Positions 11,939 through 22,860 of a DNA stretch of 64,000 bases are shown here, piece after piece (the first letter of the stretch is position 1; each line of letters begins with the position of its first letter). Where the stretch lies: NCBI GenBank assembly GCA_023614405.1, contig CM042688.1, positions 445,274,028-445,338,027 of the forward strand, read 5' to 3'. This DNA comes from Avena insularis (lineage: Eukaryota; Streptophyta; Magnoliopsida; Poales; Poaceae). The notes below the pieces were generated by a model that had not been told where the DNA came from, made no database searches, and saw only the letters and a program-made list of their open reading frames with translations. The position numbers were made by a program, and so were the translations under genes.

Positions 11939-12390
11939 CTCCCTTTTTGTTGGCTTAATTTCTAGGTGTTTCATCATAAACAAAAATATCATGTGTTGTT
12001 TATCAACATCAACGAAGTGTTGGTGTAGTGGTCTTGTTCCCTAAGCATTAGGATGAGGTCATGGGTTCAAACCCCTGATCCCCTTTTTGTTGGCTTAATT
12101 TCCCTTTTTGTTGGCTTAATTTCTAGGCGGTTCATCATATACAAAAATATCATGCGCTGTCTGTTAACATCAACGAAGTGTTGGCGTAGTGGTCTTGCTC
12201 CCTGAGCGTTAGGATGATGTCGTGGGTTCGACCCTTGCGACCCCCTTTTTTGCCTGAGTTTCTAGTGAGTTCGGTATATTAAAAAATGATCATGCGCTGT
12301 TTATGTACGTCAAAGAAGTGTTGGTCGAGTGGTCTTGTTCCGTGAGCGGGTCTAATGGGTTGTGTGTTCGAGTCCTCATTGCTCATTTTT
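11939..12390 (+). repeat. Three tandem tRNA-like units of about 140-160 bp
   Basis: The block AACGAAGTGTTGG...GTGGTCTTG recurs at 12011, 12172 and 12312 (periods 161 and 140). Each copy has an A-box-like TGG(T/C)GTAGTGG (third copy TGGTCGAGTGG) and a B-box-like GGGTTC(A/G)A(A)CCC at about 12063, 12224 and 12365, spaced as in RNA polymerase III internal promoters. The first unit has an extra partial duplication of the CCCTTTTTGTTGGC segment. There is no acceptor-stem pairing that I can see, so these are tRNA-derived repeats and not tRNA genes. Confidence 0.6.
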
Positions 12391-12419
12391 TGCCTTCATT
12401 TTCATCGCAGTGCAGGGTA

Positions 12420-12823
12420 CCACTTAATCAAAATGACATGTAGACCCCATTAGTCAGTGATATTATAATAAAATACCAGATTTACTTGTAGACCCAATAT
12501 AAATGGACATGTCAGACACATAGACGGATTGCTTAGGTGGCGGTCTAGTCACCCTCTTTATGTTAGAATATATTTTTATTTTATGATATGACCATATAAA
12601 TTGGTCGTAGTCTCCCAAATAACTGGCTTTAGACCAGTCATATCCATTTATGACCATTTTGTGTTAGGACACTATGACCTTTTTAACAAAATTGGTCGTT
12701 ATTTTTCAAAGTTTGGACCCTCCCAAATTTCCTACGACCAATTGGTTTAGAATAGTCATAGATCTATGACCAAAAATCTATGGTCATTAAAAAAAGTCAC
12801 TAGTAACCAGATTTCTTGTAGTG
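12420..12823. mobile_element. Right terminus of a CACTA DNA transposon
   Basis: The segment ends in ATTTCTTGTAGTG at 12811-12823, the complement of the CACTACAAGAAAT start typical of grass CACTA elements. The last 250 bases are full of short direct and inverted copies of a TATGACCA/TGGTCGTA motif (for example near 12588, 12603, 12648, 12668, 12690, 12735, 12770, 12780). Clustered subterminal motifs of this kind are what CACTA transposase binds. The matching left terminus is not in the window, so the element begins upstream or has lost that end. A 3-bp target duplication cannot be checked; the right flank is AGA. Confidence 0.72.
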
Positions 12824-13711
12824 AGAAGAAGTCTTGAACCATCGACAGATCTTGCTAACCACCACCTACCAAGATCATTCTCCTCATCTTCCTTAACAAA
12901 CCCATGTGTCAACTAAAGCACATCACATGGCGACAGGATAAGGATATGACCTTCAAAGGGAAAGGAAACGTAACATGGAAATAATATTGATACTGATCTG
13001 ACATTGTTGAAGTTGATATATAGTACTATTTTCGAAAATCTTGATTATACTTAGATGTTTGATTGCGTAAAAAATGCCAACCTAGGGAGATGCTATGGAA
13101 ATTCTAATTCTTTTTGAAATGGGGATATGATATGAAAATTCTCCTAGAGACACGGTTTGATTCATAGGATCAAATGAAATAGGAAATAATCCTATAGGAT
13201 CTTGAATGTAAAGTTCATAGGGAAAAAAGTAAGGTTGGATCCTACAAGATTTTGGTGTTTTATATACCAAAGGAAAACCAACAAGGATTAATTTTAGGAG
13301 GTTTAATATCTCATCTTATCTTATCTTATCTTACCACTATATAATGTATAAATCACTTTGAATATTGACTGTTGGATCAAGACTTGCGAATCCCAACATT
13401 GCCAGCCATCGATCTTCTTTTCCATTCTAGCATCTACTTGAAAATTCTATTGATAGTCTTTCGCACAATGAACGCTATGCACAATCCTCAAAACACACTT
13501 CTCCATCATTCTAGAATCTTCTCCTTCATTTATCAAGACCATGTTAACAAAATTTACAAGTACTAGTACCTAATAAACATTGACTTCAACTTGGTAGAAA
13601 ATACAATAACTAAATATGCACCCATACTTTATAGATGTCGATCAAATTTCTAAATTTTTGAGCTTTATCTAGTATTATAATTCTATATAGTTATGATATG
13701 TCATATGTCTA
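12824..13711. other. AT-rich non-coding DNA with a MITE-like piece
   Basis: No gene is visible. The section at about 13090-13290 contains GATTCATAGGATC and GGAAATAATCCTATAGG, which recur in inverted orientation at 15700-15830 and look like short non-autonomous DNA elements, although I could not define ends. A short (CTTAT)n run lies at about 13313-13333. Confidence 0.4.
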
Positions 13712-14213
13712 GTATCTGAGTCTCATGTAAATACTACTAGTACATACCATATTTTCCATGGATGTACTAGTACTAGGAGACAAGGCAATACTATCAGCAG
13801 AACTCAATCCTATAAATCAAATTACTTATATATAAGAAAACTTAGTAAGGATTGAGTTTCTCTGAAATTCCTAGGGAATTCGTACAAATCAAAGAGGCTA
13901 AAATTCCTATGAAATTCCTACTAACCAACAAAACTTCAAAAAAATAGCTTACATTGATTCAGGAATAATATCCGAGTCTCACATAAGTACTTACTACTAG
14001 TAGGTACCATATTTTTCATGGGATGTACTAGGAGACGAAGCAATACTATCAACAGAACTCAATCATATGAAACAAACTACTTATATGTAAGAAAACTTCC
14101 TAAAGATTGTATTTCTCTGAAATTCCTTCGAATCAAAGAAACTAATTTTTTTATTGAATTCCTACTAACCAAAGAAAGTTTAGAAAAATTAGCTTGCATC
14201 GATTCAGGAATAA
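13712..14213. repeat. Tandem direct duplication of about 250 bp
   Basis: Copy 1 (13712-13968) and copy 2 (13969-14213) are adjacent and collinear, from the (T/A)ATC(T/C)GAGTCTCA(T/C) start to the GATTCAGGAATAA end, with many base changes and small indels. They lie directly next to the DUF295-like pseudogene. Confidence 0.75.
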
Positions 14214-14245
14214 AGCTAATAAAATACATAGGGAGAAGAATTTAC

Positions 14246-14985
14246 CAAGTTCCAGAGACTTCCATGCATAAATACAACCATTCTCGGTCACGACGAACAC
14301 ACGATCATGTTGGATAATAACATCGCAGTATCTGAAGTAGCCCTGGAACCCGTTCACACAAACTGACCATCCATGACTATCATTCTCGTTAATGACATCA
14401 ATCTTAAATCCGAAAAAGGCAACAAGAGATAAATCTTTGTATCTCCTAGTAGCTATCGGAACTTAGCAAAAGACTATCTTCTGCAGTTTAGTACATCGAC
14501 CTTCATCAGCATCATCCTGAAATGTAAGTGCAGAACCTTCGGTCGGTTCAAACATCGACACTTGCGGAATAACAACCTTGCGACTAGTGTACACGTTGAC
14601 AAGGTCCCGTGTGAAATCAGGCCCAACTGTGAAGATCCAATCACCATTGCCGTCTGCTCGCTACTCATCAAAACCATTTGGCATCAGAACATCGAAGGAG
14701 AACCTGTCTAGTGGCATCAGCTTGCACGGGCTGCTCGCCACTTTGAAGCAGTCTTTGGATTTTCCACGGTCTCACCATCGGGTGAGAATGAAGAACACAT
14801 GGGAGGCCAAACAGATGAGAAGAAGGCGTAGTTACGCTCTCTTTTGCTAATTGAAGAATATGTTTGGACGAGGCTTGCGGTGGTGGTGGCGTCGCAATGG
14901 TTGATGAGTACTTCAAGAGAGCCTTCGGTGAACACCTTCTAAAACTGCTCAAGATCTTTATAGGCCTTGCTCGATCTCACCATGG
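14246..14985 (-). pseudogene. DUF295/KIB-like (F-box associated beta-propeller) gene fragment
   Basis: The minus strand gives a protein-like reading frame from about 14706 to 14246 with the pattern of plant DUF295 (KIB1-4 beta-propeller) proteins. It has an N.YTSRKVVIP stretch (compare the family's NPLTGRRI.LP), a KLQKIVF strand, an HGWSV strand, and YCDVIIQHDRVFVVTENG (compare yqDVifhrGrfYAv...G). It is interrupted by in-frame stops at 14661-14663 and 14463-14465. Upstream of about 14706 the likely frame shifts, and the start near 14985 is uncertain. A plausible splice donor (TTG then GTAAAT) follows the last conserved stretch at 14246, and no matching downstream exon was seen. In grasses this family is large and often broken. 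The call is by motif pattern only. Confidence 0.5.
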
Positions 14986-15176
14986 AAGGAGGCTGCAAAT
15001 GGTGTTTTGGGGGCTTTCTTTGGGGTGGGTGGGGTGGGGAGGGAGGGAGGGAAGATCATTGGCGGGAGCTGGTGGCAGGGGTGAGATGGAGAAGACAAAG
15101 GCTGATGGTGCATAGTACTACTAGTACTGCAGAAGGTGGGTGAGTAGGGGGGTCGGGCTCCAATTGAGGCTAGTTC

Positions 15177-15388
15177 CACAAACCTCCAACAATTAGAGAC
15201 GTAGTTGCAAAGAGCTCCAATTGTTGAGCCTCGGGTATGTAAGAAATAATGTTACGAGGGCTAATCAAAAATTTTGTGCTGTGTGCAGCATTTGTACCCA
15301 AACTTAATTGTAGTAGTTTCTTGCAACTATACTATCATGATTATCTAGAGTTCCCCGCAATTTCGAATCCAATTGTTGGAGGTTTGTG
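15177..15388. mobile_element. 212-bp element with perfect 18-bp terminal inverted repeats
   Basis: CACAAACCTCCAACAATT at 15177-15194 is exactly inverted at 15371-15388. The interior has no useful frame. Size and layout fit a MITE, but no clear target duplication flanks it (left flank AGTTC, right flank CAATT) and I cannot name the family. Confidence 0.5.
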
Positions 15389-16659
15389 CAATTTCTTCCC
15401 TCCTCGTGTTTCGAGGAGGCTCTATGGCCCTATGTTGAAACACAAAAATGATGAAAGACAAAAAAAGGAAAACCATCTCTGAGGCCTTGTTTTATTTGCA
15501 GGATCCTGAAACCATAGAAAGAGGAAACTACAAGAATTTGGATCAAGTATGTGTTTGAATCATAGGAAGAGCAAAACAATTATACCATGAGGTTGGAGTG
15601 GATGGAAATTTTCCTAAAATATAAAGGGCAAAGGAATACTTTGAAGGAATCTCAATTCCCGTGTTTTCCTATTCCTATATTTTTCCTATCCTACATTTCA
15701 AACGGGACATAGTTCCTATATATTGGAATCCTATGAATCAAAAAACAGCGTAGGATTATTTCCTAAGAGACAAAATCCTTCACAAGCCCTTTGGATTTTA
15801 TTTGAATCAAAGAAGGAATAAAAAATGTTTCCTCTCTTAGGAAAGAAAAGGAACTCCACCTCTTGGAGAAAAAAATTAACTCAACCTCTTGGACAATTCA
15901 GTGTAACGAGAGTAGATACTAGAGTCTATGTCTAGTACTAGCTATAGGGCCCAATCGTAGCATGTTATTACTAGTACTAGTATGTATCAATCTTTATATG
16001 TGCCTCAAGGAAATAAAATAAACCTCTGCAGGTAATAAATAGCCATTAAAATTTCCAAGATACACAATCTTTTTCTTATTCAGTTCGATCTAGGTGATAG
16101 CCGGAGGATAGAGGAGTACGAGATCCTTCGTGTCTTGAGCCATCGAGCTGGAGTAGAAATATGGATATATAAAAACCTGAATTGTCCTTTCAAACCAATG
16201 CTCGTTGCATGCAGCTTGAGCAAACAGACTTACTGTACTACTTTACTGTGCGTCCGAAAAACTTCGAAGTATACGTAGTAGTACTACTTCTACCACGTAC
16301 TATAAGAAGTACTAGTATAGTAATATTACACAGAGAGTTTCACATTCATCTTGTAGTGCCAAAAGCAGAAGTTGTGCCAATATAGTACTGTAGTAGTCAT
16401 GTCCAGGTTGCCTTACAGGGAAAAAATAGTACGATGAGCAACAAGATCTATCAATTTTTGTACTCCTATTTGCGTATACGAGTAGTACTACTCAGGAATG
16501 GCACGAGCGTGTGCTCCACTAGTGCGCCTCCGCACGTAGGATAATCTAGTACTCCTAGTACGGAGTAGATCGCCACTGCATAGTCGCGTGATTATAATGC
16601 ACTGGTCCATGCTCTAGTCGTGGGAACGTGCCGTAGTAGTAAACAATTTGTAAAAAATC
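15389..16659. other. Non-coding DNA with MITE-like sequence
   Basis: About 15480-15850 is an AT-rich segment with GGAATCCTATGAATCAAA and GTAGGATTATTTCC, related in inverse orientation to 13090-13290. The remainder is rich in AGTACTAGTAC-like words. No gene was recognised. Confidence 0.35.
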
Positions 16660-16803
16660 GATGGTCCAAAAATCATGGGATTGATTCTTTTGTTACGGGG
16701 CTCTTACCACAGAACCCATCCATCGTAGAAGACTTTTTAACCACGAAAAACAGGCCTTCAATCACGAAAACTATCTGTTGTAAAAGACAACTTTTCTTAT
16801 AGT
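16660..16803. mobile_element. Possible remnant of a CACTA-type terminus
   Basis: Read on the minus strand from 16803 the sequence is GACTATAAGAAAAGTTG followed by spaced copies of a TTTTCGTG(A/G)TT motif and ACGATGG words, resembling CACTA subterminal DNA. The terminal bases are not a perfect CACTA and no partner end was found. Confidence 0.25.
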
Positions 16804-17223
16804 CAAATAACTTATCCGATAGAGATTAGCAACTCCACATTCTGTGCAAGCATGCAAAAGATAGAACACCCTTAACAATATTGCGTTAGTTAACAAAAGT
16901 GTCAGGGATCTTGCACCGGATTAGCAAACAAAAGTCTATCAGTATGGAATATACCAACAACAGATAAACAAGAAGCAAATCTTAAACAATGGATTGGATG
17001 CAACTAGAAATACAAAGAACACGTGAAATCCCAACTAGAAATTTTAGATGAGAAGAGTCAAAACCATTTCACTTCCTTACCAGAACAGGGTTGGCGGGTG
17101 GGCAAAGAAGAAAAAGTAGAAGCAGTCCTACTCTCATGTGTAATTTTTATCCTAGTATATAGGTACCAAAATATTTATAGACTTTATGACAACCACCTTG
17201 GAAGGGACCCTCAAGGGTATAAT
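16804..17223 (-). other. Probable internal sequence of the family-A element to its right
   Basis: This lies inside the primer site at 17224-17236 of a minus-strand element, so it should be its leader. No gag or pol motif is visible. Confidence 0.35.
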
Positions 17224-17236
17224 GGATCTGATAACA
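17224..17236 (-). promoter_or_regulatory. Degenerate primer binding site, tRNA-iMet type
   Basis: The minus strand reads TGTTATCAGATCC, two changes from TGGTATCAGAGCC, and is separated by two bases from an LTR edge (TGTAAACC on the plus strand). The same arrangement, LTR end TTTACA then AT then the primer site, occurs intact at 27874-27894. Confidence 0.6.
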
Positions 17237-17238
17237 AT

Positions 17239-17570
17239 TGTAAACCATAGACCACATGTTCCTAAATCACAAGCCGGTATAAACTAAATGTGGATGCAAG
17301 AAATACTACTACAGAGTCTATTAAACCACCCACAAGCAGGCCACAATGACAGGGCATGGTACCAGCCAAAACTCCCATACACATTCAAAGTTATAGCTTC
17401 AAGTGCGAGAAACATGCCCGGTATGGTTGCGATTCAAGCGTATATAGGTGAGTATGTACACCAACGATATACAAAAATACATCAGAGCATATCCATCTAG
17501 AAGGAAATAGAAAAATATCACAGCGGTATTATGGCAAGATGCAAATATATAGACAATAGTAACTAGACTT
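17239..17570 (-). repeat. Partial 5' LTR of family A, minus strand
   Basis: It begins TGTAAACCATAGAC, the reverse of the LTR end at 27879. The stretch about 17340-17560 (GGCATGGTACC, ACATCAGAG, GGCAAGATGCAAATA) is collinear with 19700-19920. The similarity stops near 17570, where later rearrangement or insertion has cut the LTR. Confidence 0.55.
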
Positions 17571-18468
17571 CTCTCTACACCCCCAAGGCACGGTTGGTAG
17601 GCGTTACACTTTATGATATGATCACGCTACATCTACGTGCAAGAGAAAATATTTAGTCTCGAAACGGTAAGTAATAGCACGTTATTCTTATAGTGTGAGT
17701 CTCATTGTGTGTGGAAACCGTTCTCGCACTAGTAAATTCTTTGAGATTCTTAAGAATCATGTGTCTATGGTTTAGTCATCGCCAAAAACGTGCATGTCAA
17801 TGTTGCTCTACGTGCGTCGGTGTTTAGCATCGACGATTCTTTATTCCTTTTTTATTTCTAACAGCATCGTAGCCATCAGAGGCTCGACAACAAAGTACAA
17901 CGACGTTTTCTCTTTCATGCATTCTGAGGTAGTTAGCCATGCATTCAGAGGTAGACGCTGCGATGCAGTGGAGATAAGTTTTCACATTAAAAAAGCATAC
18001 GCGCTTACGTGGTTCTATCCATACCATAGGTGCGGTTGTAAGACAAAACTACAAGATATGAAGTATAAACATCAAGATATACGCGTCGTACAAATGTAAG
18101 AACCCAGATAGCACAGTATATTAGTGTAATGTAGTACAGAGAACACATACACATGACTTGTTTGTATAAATTGTATTACATAATAATATATTAAATTTGC
18201 ATTTTGTACTACAAATAGCAGATTTATGCAAGAAAAATAAATAAAGGGTAAAACATTGACAGCATGAACAGTCTTCGCGTGATGTGGATGTGACAACCGC
18301 CATTTCTGAGCTGCCACAGACCGCGGCAAGAACTCGCTGAAAGAACCTCCTCGCCAACGCATAATCGTAATTCGTCTTGGATGCTTCATATGTATCAACC
18401 GCAAAATCGTTGTGTTCTGTAATAGGTGATGATGATGGTTGTCGTTCACACCACTAGCCAGCTATCAT
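17571..18468. other. No feature recognised
   Basis: Moderately AT-rich DNA with only short frames. ATTCTTATAGTG at 17684-17695 resembles a CACTA end but has no supporting subterminal repeats. Confidence 0.3.
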
Positions 18469-18578
18469 GGTCGATCACGTTTTCTTGTTAATTATGATTG
18501 CAAGAATGTTACACAGTTATCGAGGTCGATCACGTTTTCTCATCATTGATGATTGCGAGAGTGTACATTTTCTTTTTT
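18469..18578. repeat. 55-bp direct repeat, two copies
   Basis: GGTCGATCACGTTTTCT recurs at 18469 and 18524, followed in both by a similar ATGATTGC(A/G)AGA stretch. This is a local tandem duplication. Confidence 0.65.
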
Positions 18579-19588
18579 ACCTTTACGTGTTTTACTCTAT
18601 ATCAGACTCATATCTGTGCCCCCGGGGCATGGCCGTTAGACTAAAAATCTAACTATAAAACGAAAAAAGTCAACTTAGTGTATACGTGTATGAAGACCCC
18701 CAAGCCAGAAAGATTGTTTCTCTTTAGCGTTGGTCATGTATAGTAGATCTCACTTTGTACACCCTGAGGCATGATCGTTTGGAAGAACGTCTGACCACGC
18801 GCCAGACCACGGGGGCTTGACTAGTAGGTAAAATGTTTGACGACTTAATGGAAACGATCATTATATTGGACAACCGTAGAGCTTCTGGGCAGTTGTGGTC
18901 TAAAGAGTAAACCCATGTGTGCGGTAGTGAGTTATTGGGTGAAAACGGAGTAGGGATAGTAAATGAAATAATCATCTAAAGATGCACTATCGACAATTTC
19001 AGAGAAGAACATAGAACACATGCAAGAAGTTTAATGCAACATTGTTTTCCATCATAGCATCTACATCCTTGTAGGTGCAAGCAATATCAATGTCATAGCG
19101 TTATGAAGCACCGCCGTAGAGGTGAATCAGGCATGCTTCTAGATACTATCGTAACACTTAAGCTTGTTCTAAAGGCAGCTTTAAGCGACGACGATAAGAC
19201 TATGAGGCAAAACCTATATATCAACTACCGTGAAACCCAGAGATAACATAGTAAACGTCTTTTATATATATACTACATGTTTCACTGTATAGATCTTAAT
19301 CCAAATCTAGAAAGTTCAAATAAACACACATGAATACATTGCATAGACATGAAGATATTAGAGGGACATCGATAAGCAAGAACAAAGTAACCTAGTTACG
19401 TAGCTAAACTTATTAGTACTATTACAACACGTACACGGGAAAGTCTCGCTCGCTCGCTCGTTGGCTCCTTGACGCTGGACGTAGATCTAGATAGAATGAT
19501 GATGAACGCTCGTGGGCTCCTCAACACTGGTCGCAGCTCTAGTCCAGTTGCTGGTCTGTAGGATCCATGGACCTTAGCAGGTGAATAT
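18579..19588. other. No gene seen; short (CTCG)4 run
   Basis: Unassigned DNA. Four CTCG units lie at 19445-19460. The segment abuts the LTR edge at 19589. Confidence 0.3.
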
Positions 19589-21790
19589 TGTAATACCTCA
19601 GACCCGACGCTCTAAGCAACAAGCTAGGAATGAACCCAAAAGTGGATAAGTGATTCTACCATGGAGCCCCACGGCCACCCACATGTAGGACCTTAGAAGC
19701 AGAGCAGGGCATGGTACCGGTGAACCACCCTACCCACTTTCATGAACATCATGACAAGAGCGAGTGGCGTAGTCTACAGGTATGCGAACAAAACATACAC
19801 AAGTGTGTATGCTAGCAACAAACAACAGTACATCAGAGTCTGACCATCTAAAACAATAGAAACAGAAATATTCAACGCCATACGACAAGATCCAAATATC
19901 CTAGATAAAGATAATAGTTTAGGATACATCCTCATACATCACACATCAGAGTATCAAGCGAAAGTGGAAAACAAGATCCGAGTACGGACAAGAAGCAAAT
20001 TGGCATAAAGTGCCCCCGAAATAAGCACATCCAACCCACAGATCTCACGGATCTCCATCCCCGAAATCTCTACATCTGATTGTTGTCCCCACCAACATCG
20101 GTCTCTTCGACCCAGTAACCTTCCTGAGAGTATAAATGTCTATCTGAACCTAATATTTATCGCGTGAGACCATAGGGATACTCAGAAAGTCTTAATGCAT
20201 CTAAAGTGAACAACCTGGGAGTGACGCAGTTGCAACAAAAGATAATAGCTAAACAGTTCTATAGAGACACGCTACACATCCACCCAACCAGAGATGAACA
20301 GACGCTCGTTAATTAGTAACAACAATGATATAGGTAACATAAATAAACATCGCTCTCCCTCCATCTCGATTATCGACGAGAGGCGGAAGCGCATCCCATC
20401 TGTTGGCAATTTTATTAACCATTTCAGGAGTGTTGCACTATTGACTAGTCATACTTTAGTCAAATTAAACATGGTACTTTAGTTATAGTTATCTATGATC
20501 AAGAAACTATGCTCCAAGTCCTCCATAACCACGGACACATCTTTCAGAAAGATATACCCTGCAGGGATGCACAAATAGCAACACACGCACGATCAACCTC
20601 AGGAAGAACCAAATAAAAAGCAACGAGGCCTCACGACAAGCATTCATAGGATCCAAAAATTATTTTAGGGGGCCACCCCAATAAGCTACCCGCAATGAAT
20701 TTGGCTGGCTTCAAGATGGACCCAGGGTTTGCAACAACGTCTGTAAATGACTGGGAATCCAAAAGTGTGATTGGGCCTATTGAAACCGCGAAAACCTGTC
20801 GCAATCCTAAACAGTTCAGGCGCTCCACGCACAATAGTAAATAAAGCAGTAAAGCATGGCATAAGTACAAGATAGTAATAAAGCCCCAAACTAGTTTGTG
20901 GCACCAGGAAATAAAGTGTGAATCAAGCTCAGGCAAAGGGGATTCATGGTTCCACATGCGGATAGTGCGATAGTCAAGGAACATGAATCAAGTACTCGGG
21001 GTCCTACGGGACACAAGTGAGCATGGAAGAACCAAATGACACTATTGCCCACTGATGCCTCTTTCTTTTGTTATCCCATTACTACACATGTCAAGTTGTT
21101 TAGGTACCTCATTATCTATAACAGACTCGCACATACCCTACACATGCAATTGTACGACACGCATGGCTTAAACAACTCATGTAGTAATGGCTCATAGGAC
21201 CGAGGATACAAGCTTCGGTGGGGTTTAAAAGTAAAGGCTATACAATACTTGGGATTCCAATTTAATACAATCGTAACTCAGTGATGCAATAATAAGATAG
21301 AAGCATAGGTGCTATATGGATGCAAGAATGGGGTTTTGCTTGCTTGTCGGATCAGTATTAGGGTAAACGAGATCCGGGTAGTTCTTGGTTCTCTTAATAG
21401 TTCCCTTGCTCGACGTCTGTCCGAAATAAAAGCCAAACACACAAAGGTCCATAATGAATAAAGTGTGTAACTATATGAATATATGCAACACGCAAACAAA
21501 GTATGCCATGATGGAATGATGCAGAATTGCATGGTATAACATAGCATGGCATGGGTGAGGTGTAGAAACAAGAAATAAGCATTTTTAGTATTTATTTAGT
21601 CTCATTTTAGTTGCATAATCCTTGCTGTTTTTGTAATATTTATATGATTCATCATTCCATTCATATCATGGAATGCATAGTTACAAGAGGCTCTTCGTGT
21701 TGATGGATTTAGACATATAATTTGTCAAATTTGAAATTACGGATTTAAAGTTATGAATTTATTAAGAAAAGGCATTTATTAGCATTTAAC
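19589..21790 (-). repeat. LTR of family A, minus strand
   Basis: It starts TGTAATACCTCAGACCC on the plus strand. From about 19780 to 21600 it is the reverse complement of 26030-27760, with clear matches such as the ATGGTTAATAAAATTGCCAAC, GGGGTGGCCCCCTAA and CCCGTAGG(A/T)CCC blocks, and a family-A end (GTCTGAGGTATTACA against GTCTAGGGTTTACA). No primer site lies outside 19589, so this is an outer LTR edge or a solo LTR. The right border is unclear because similarity fades in AT-rich DNA past about 21790. Confidence 0.6.
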
Positions 21791-22860
21791 TAATTCCGAA
21801 ATTTTAAATTGCTCAAAAATTAATTTGGATGGCATATTTGAATTCCTGGCATTTTTCTAATCACAAAAACATATATTATATGCATTATTTAAATTTATGA
21901 ATTTAAAATTATGTTAAATATAAAACAAATTAAATAGGGTCAAAAGTCAAAAGTTTGACTAGATAGAGTCAAATCTGGACAAATTTGAAAAGAGGTTTGA
22001 ATTTATTCATGTTTTTTTTGAAAGTTCTTACAAATTCAAATTATTTTAAAACATATAAATTATATTAGTTATATTTAATTTCTAGAATTTTATTTGTATT
22101 TGAAATTCGCTAGAAAGTTTGTGCACCAGGCTGGATCCTAGCCACTACAGCAGATAGGTAGGGATAGGGGTAAGCGGGTCCACTGCACACGCGACCTAGA
22201 AGCTACGTGACACGTGGGTGAGCTGGGGGCAACGGTTTGAGAAGGAAAAAACTATAGGGGTGTTTTTGCAAAACGTGCGTGACCATGTGGTTCACTGACG
22301 GAACTGAATCGTGACTGATACAAACAGCGAAAACATCTAGCTAGGCTGAACTTTGAATGAAGATGGCAAGAAAATAACTATAGATTTTGCGACTCCATAA
22401 AAAACAAAGATGTAGAGGCGGTCAAGATCTTCAACTTTCGTCAAAGAACAATCAATAGATATGGATTGTAGGATCTTGTAAAAGCTGGTGAACAGAGAGA
22501 ATTTCAAAAGGTTGCACTGGCAGAAACATTGTCAAAACAATAGTGAATTCTGGCTATCTTTCGGCGACGATTTTGAGATATGTGGAACTCCGTTTGGAAC
22601 ATAGATTGAACGGGGATGCAGAGGAGGTCTAGGATAATAACTCGAGCATGTAGCTTCACTGGATCAGGAATATATTACTCAGAATCTTAATGGGAATAGA
22701 GGGGGTTCAGTTTTGCCTGACAGAGATCTACGAGATTGGCTGAGGTTCCGGAGATAGTTGTGAGTATTTTAAATGTGTACAAAAGTTCTTGTATTTTGGA
22801 AATACCCAATATTTTAAATTGAACTTACAAAGTAAGAAACAAAAATAGAATATAGCAAAT
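21791..22860. other. AT-rich LTR-like DNA, border between LTR copies A and B not resolved
   Basis: No coding signal. The DNA resembles the AT-rich upstream part of long Ty3-gypsy LTRs. I could not find the start (TG...) of LTR B or a target duplication matching TAGTT at 25608. Confidence 0.35.

Noticed and set aside
12011..12076. Possible tRNA gene
   Set aside because: B-box-like and A-box-like words are present, but there is no acceptor-stem pairing or clear anticodon arm, and the unit is tandemly repeated with drift.
14864..15115. Glycine-rich plus-strand frame
   Set aside because: Arises from GGTGG/GGGAGG runs opposite the pseudogene start; no motif.
17681..17695. Second CACTA right end (ATTCTTATAGTG)
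   Set aside because: No clustered subterminal motif upstream and no partner; a 9-base match can occur by chance.
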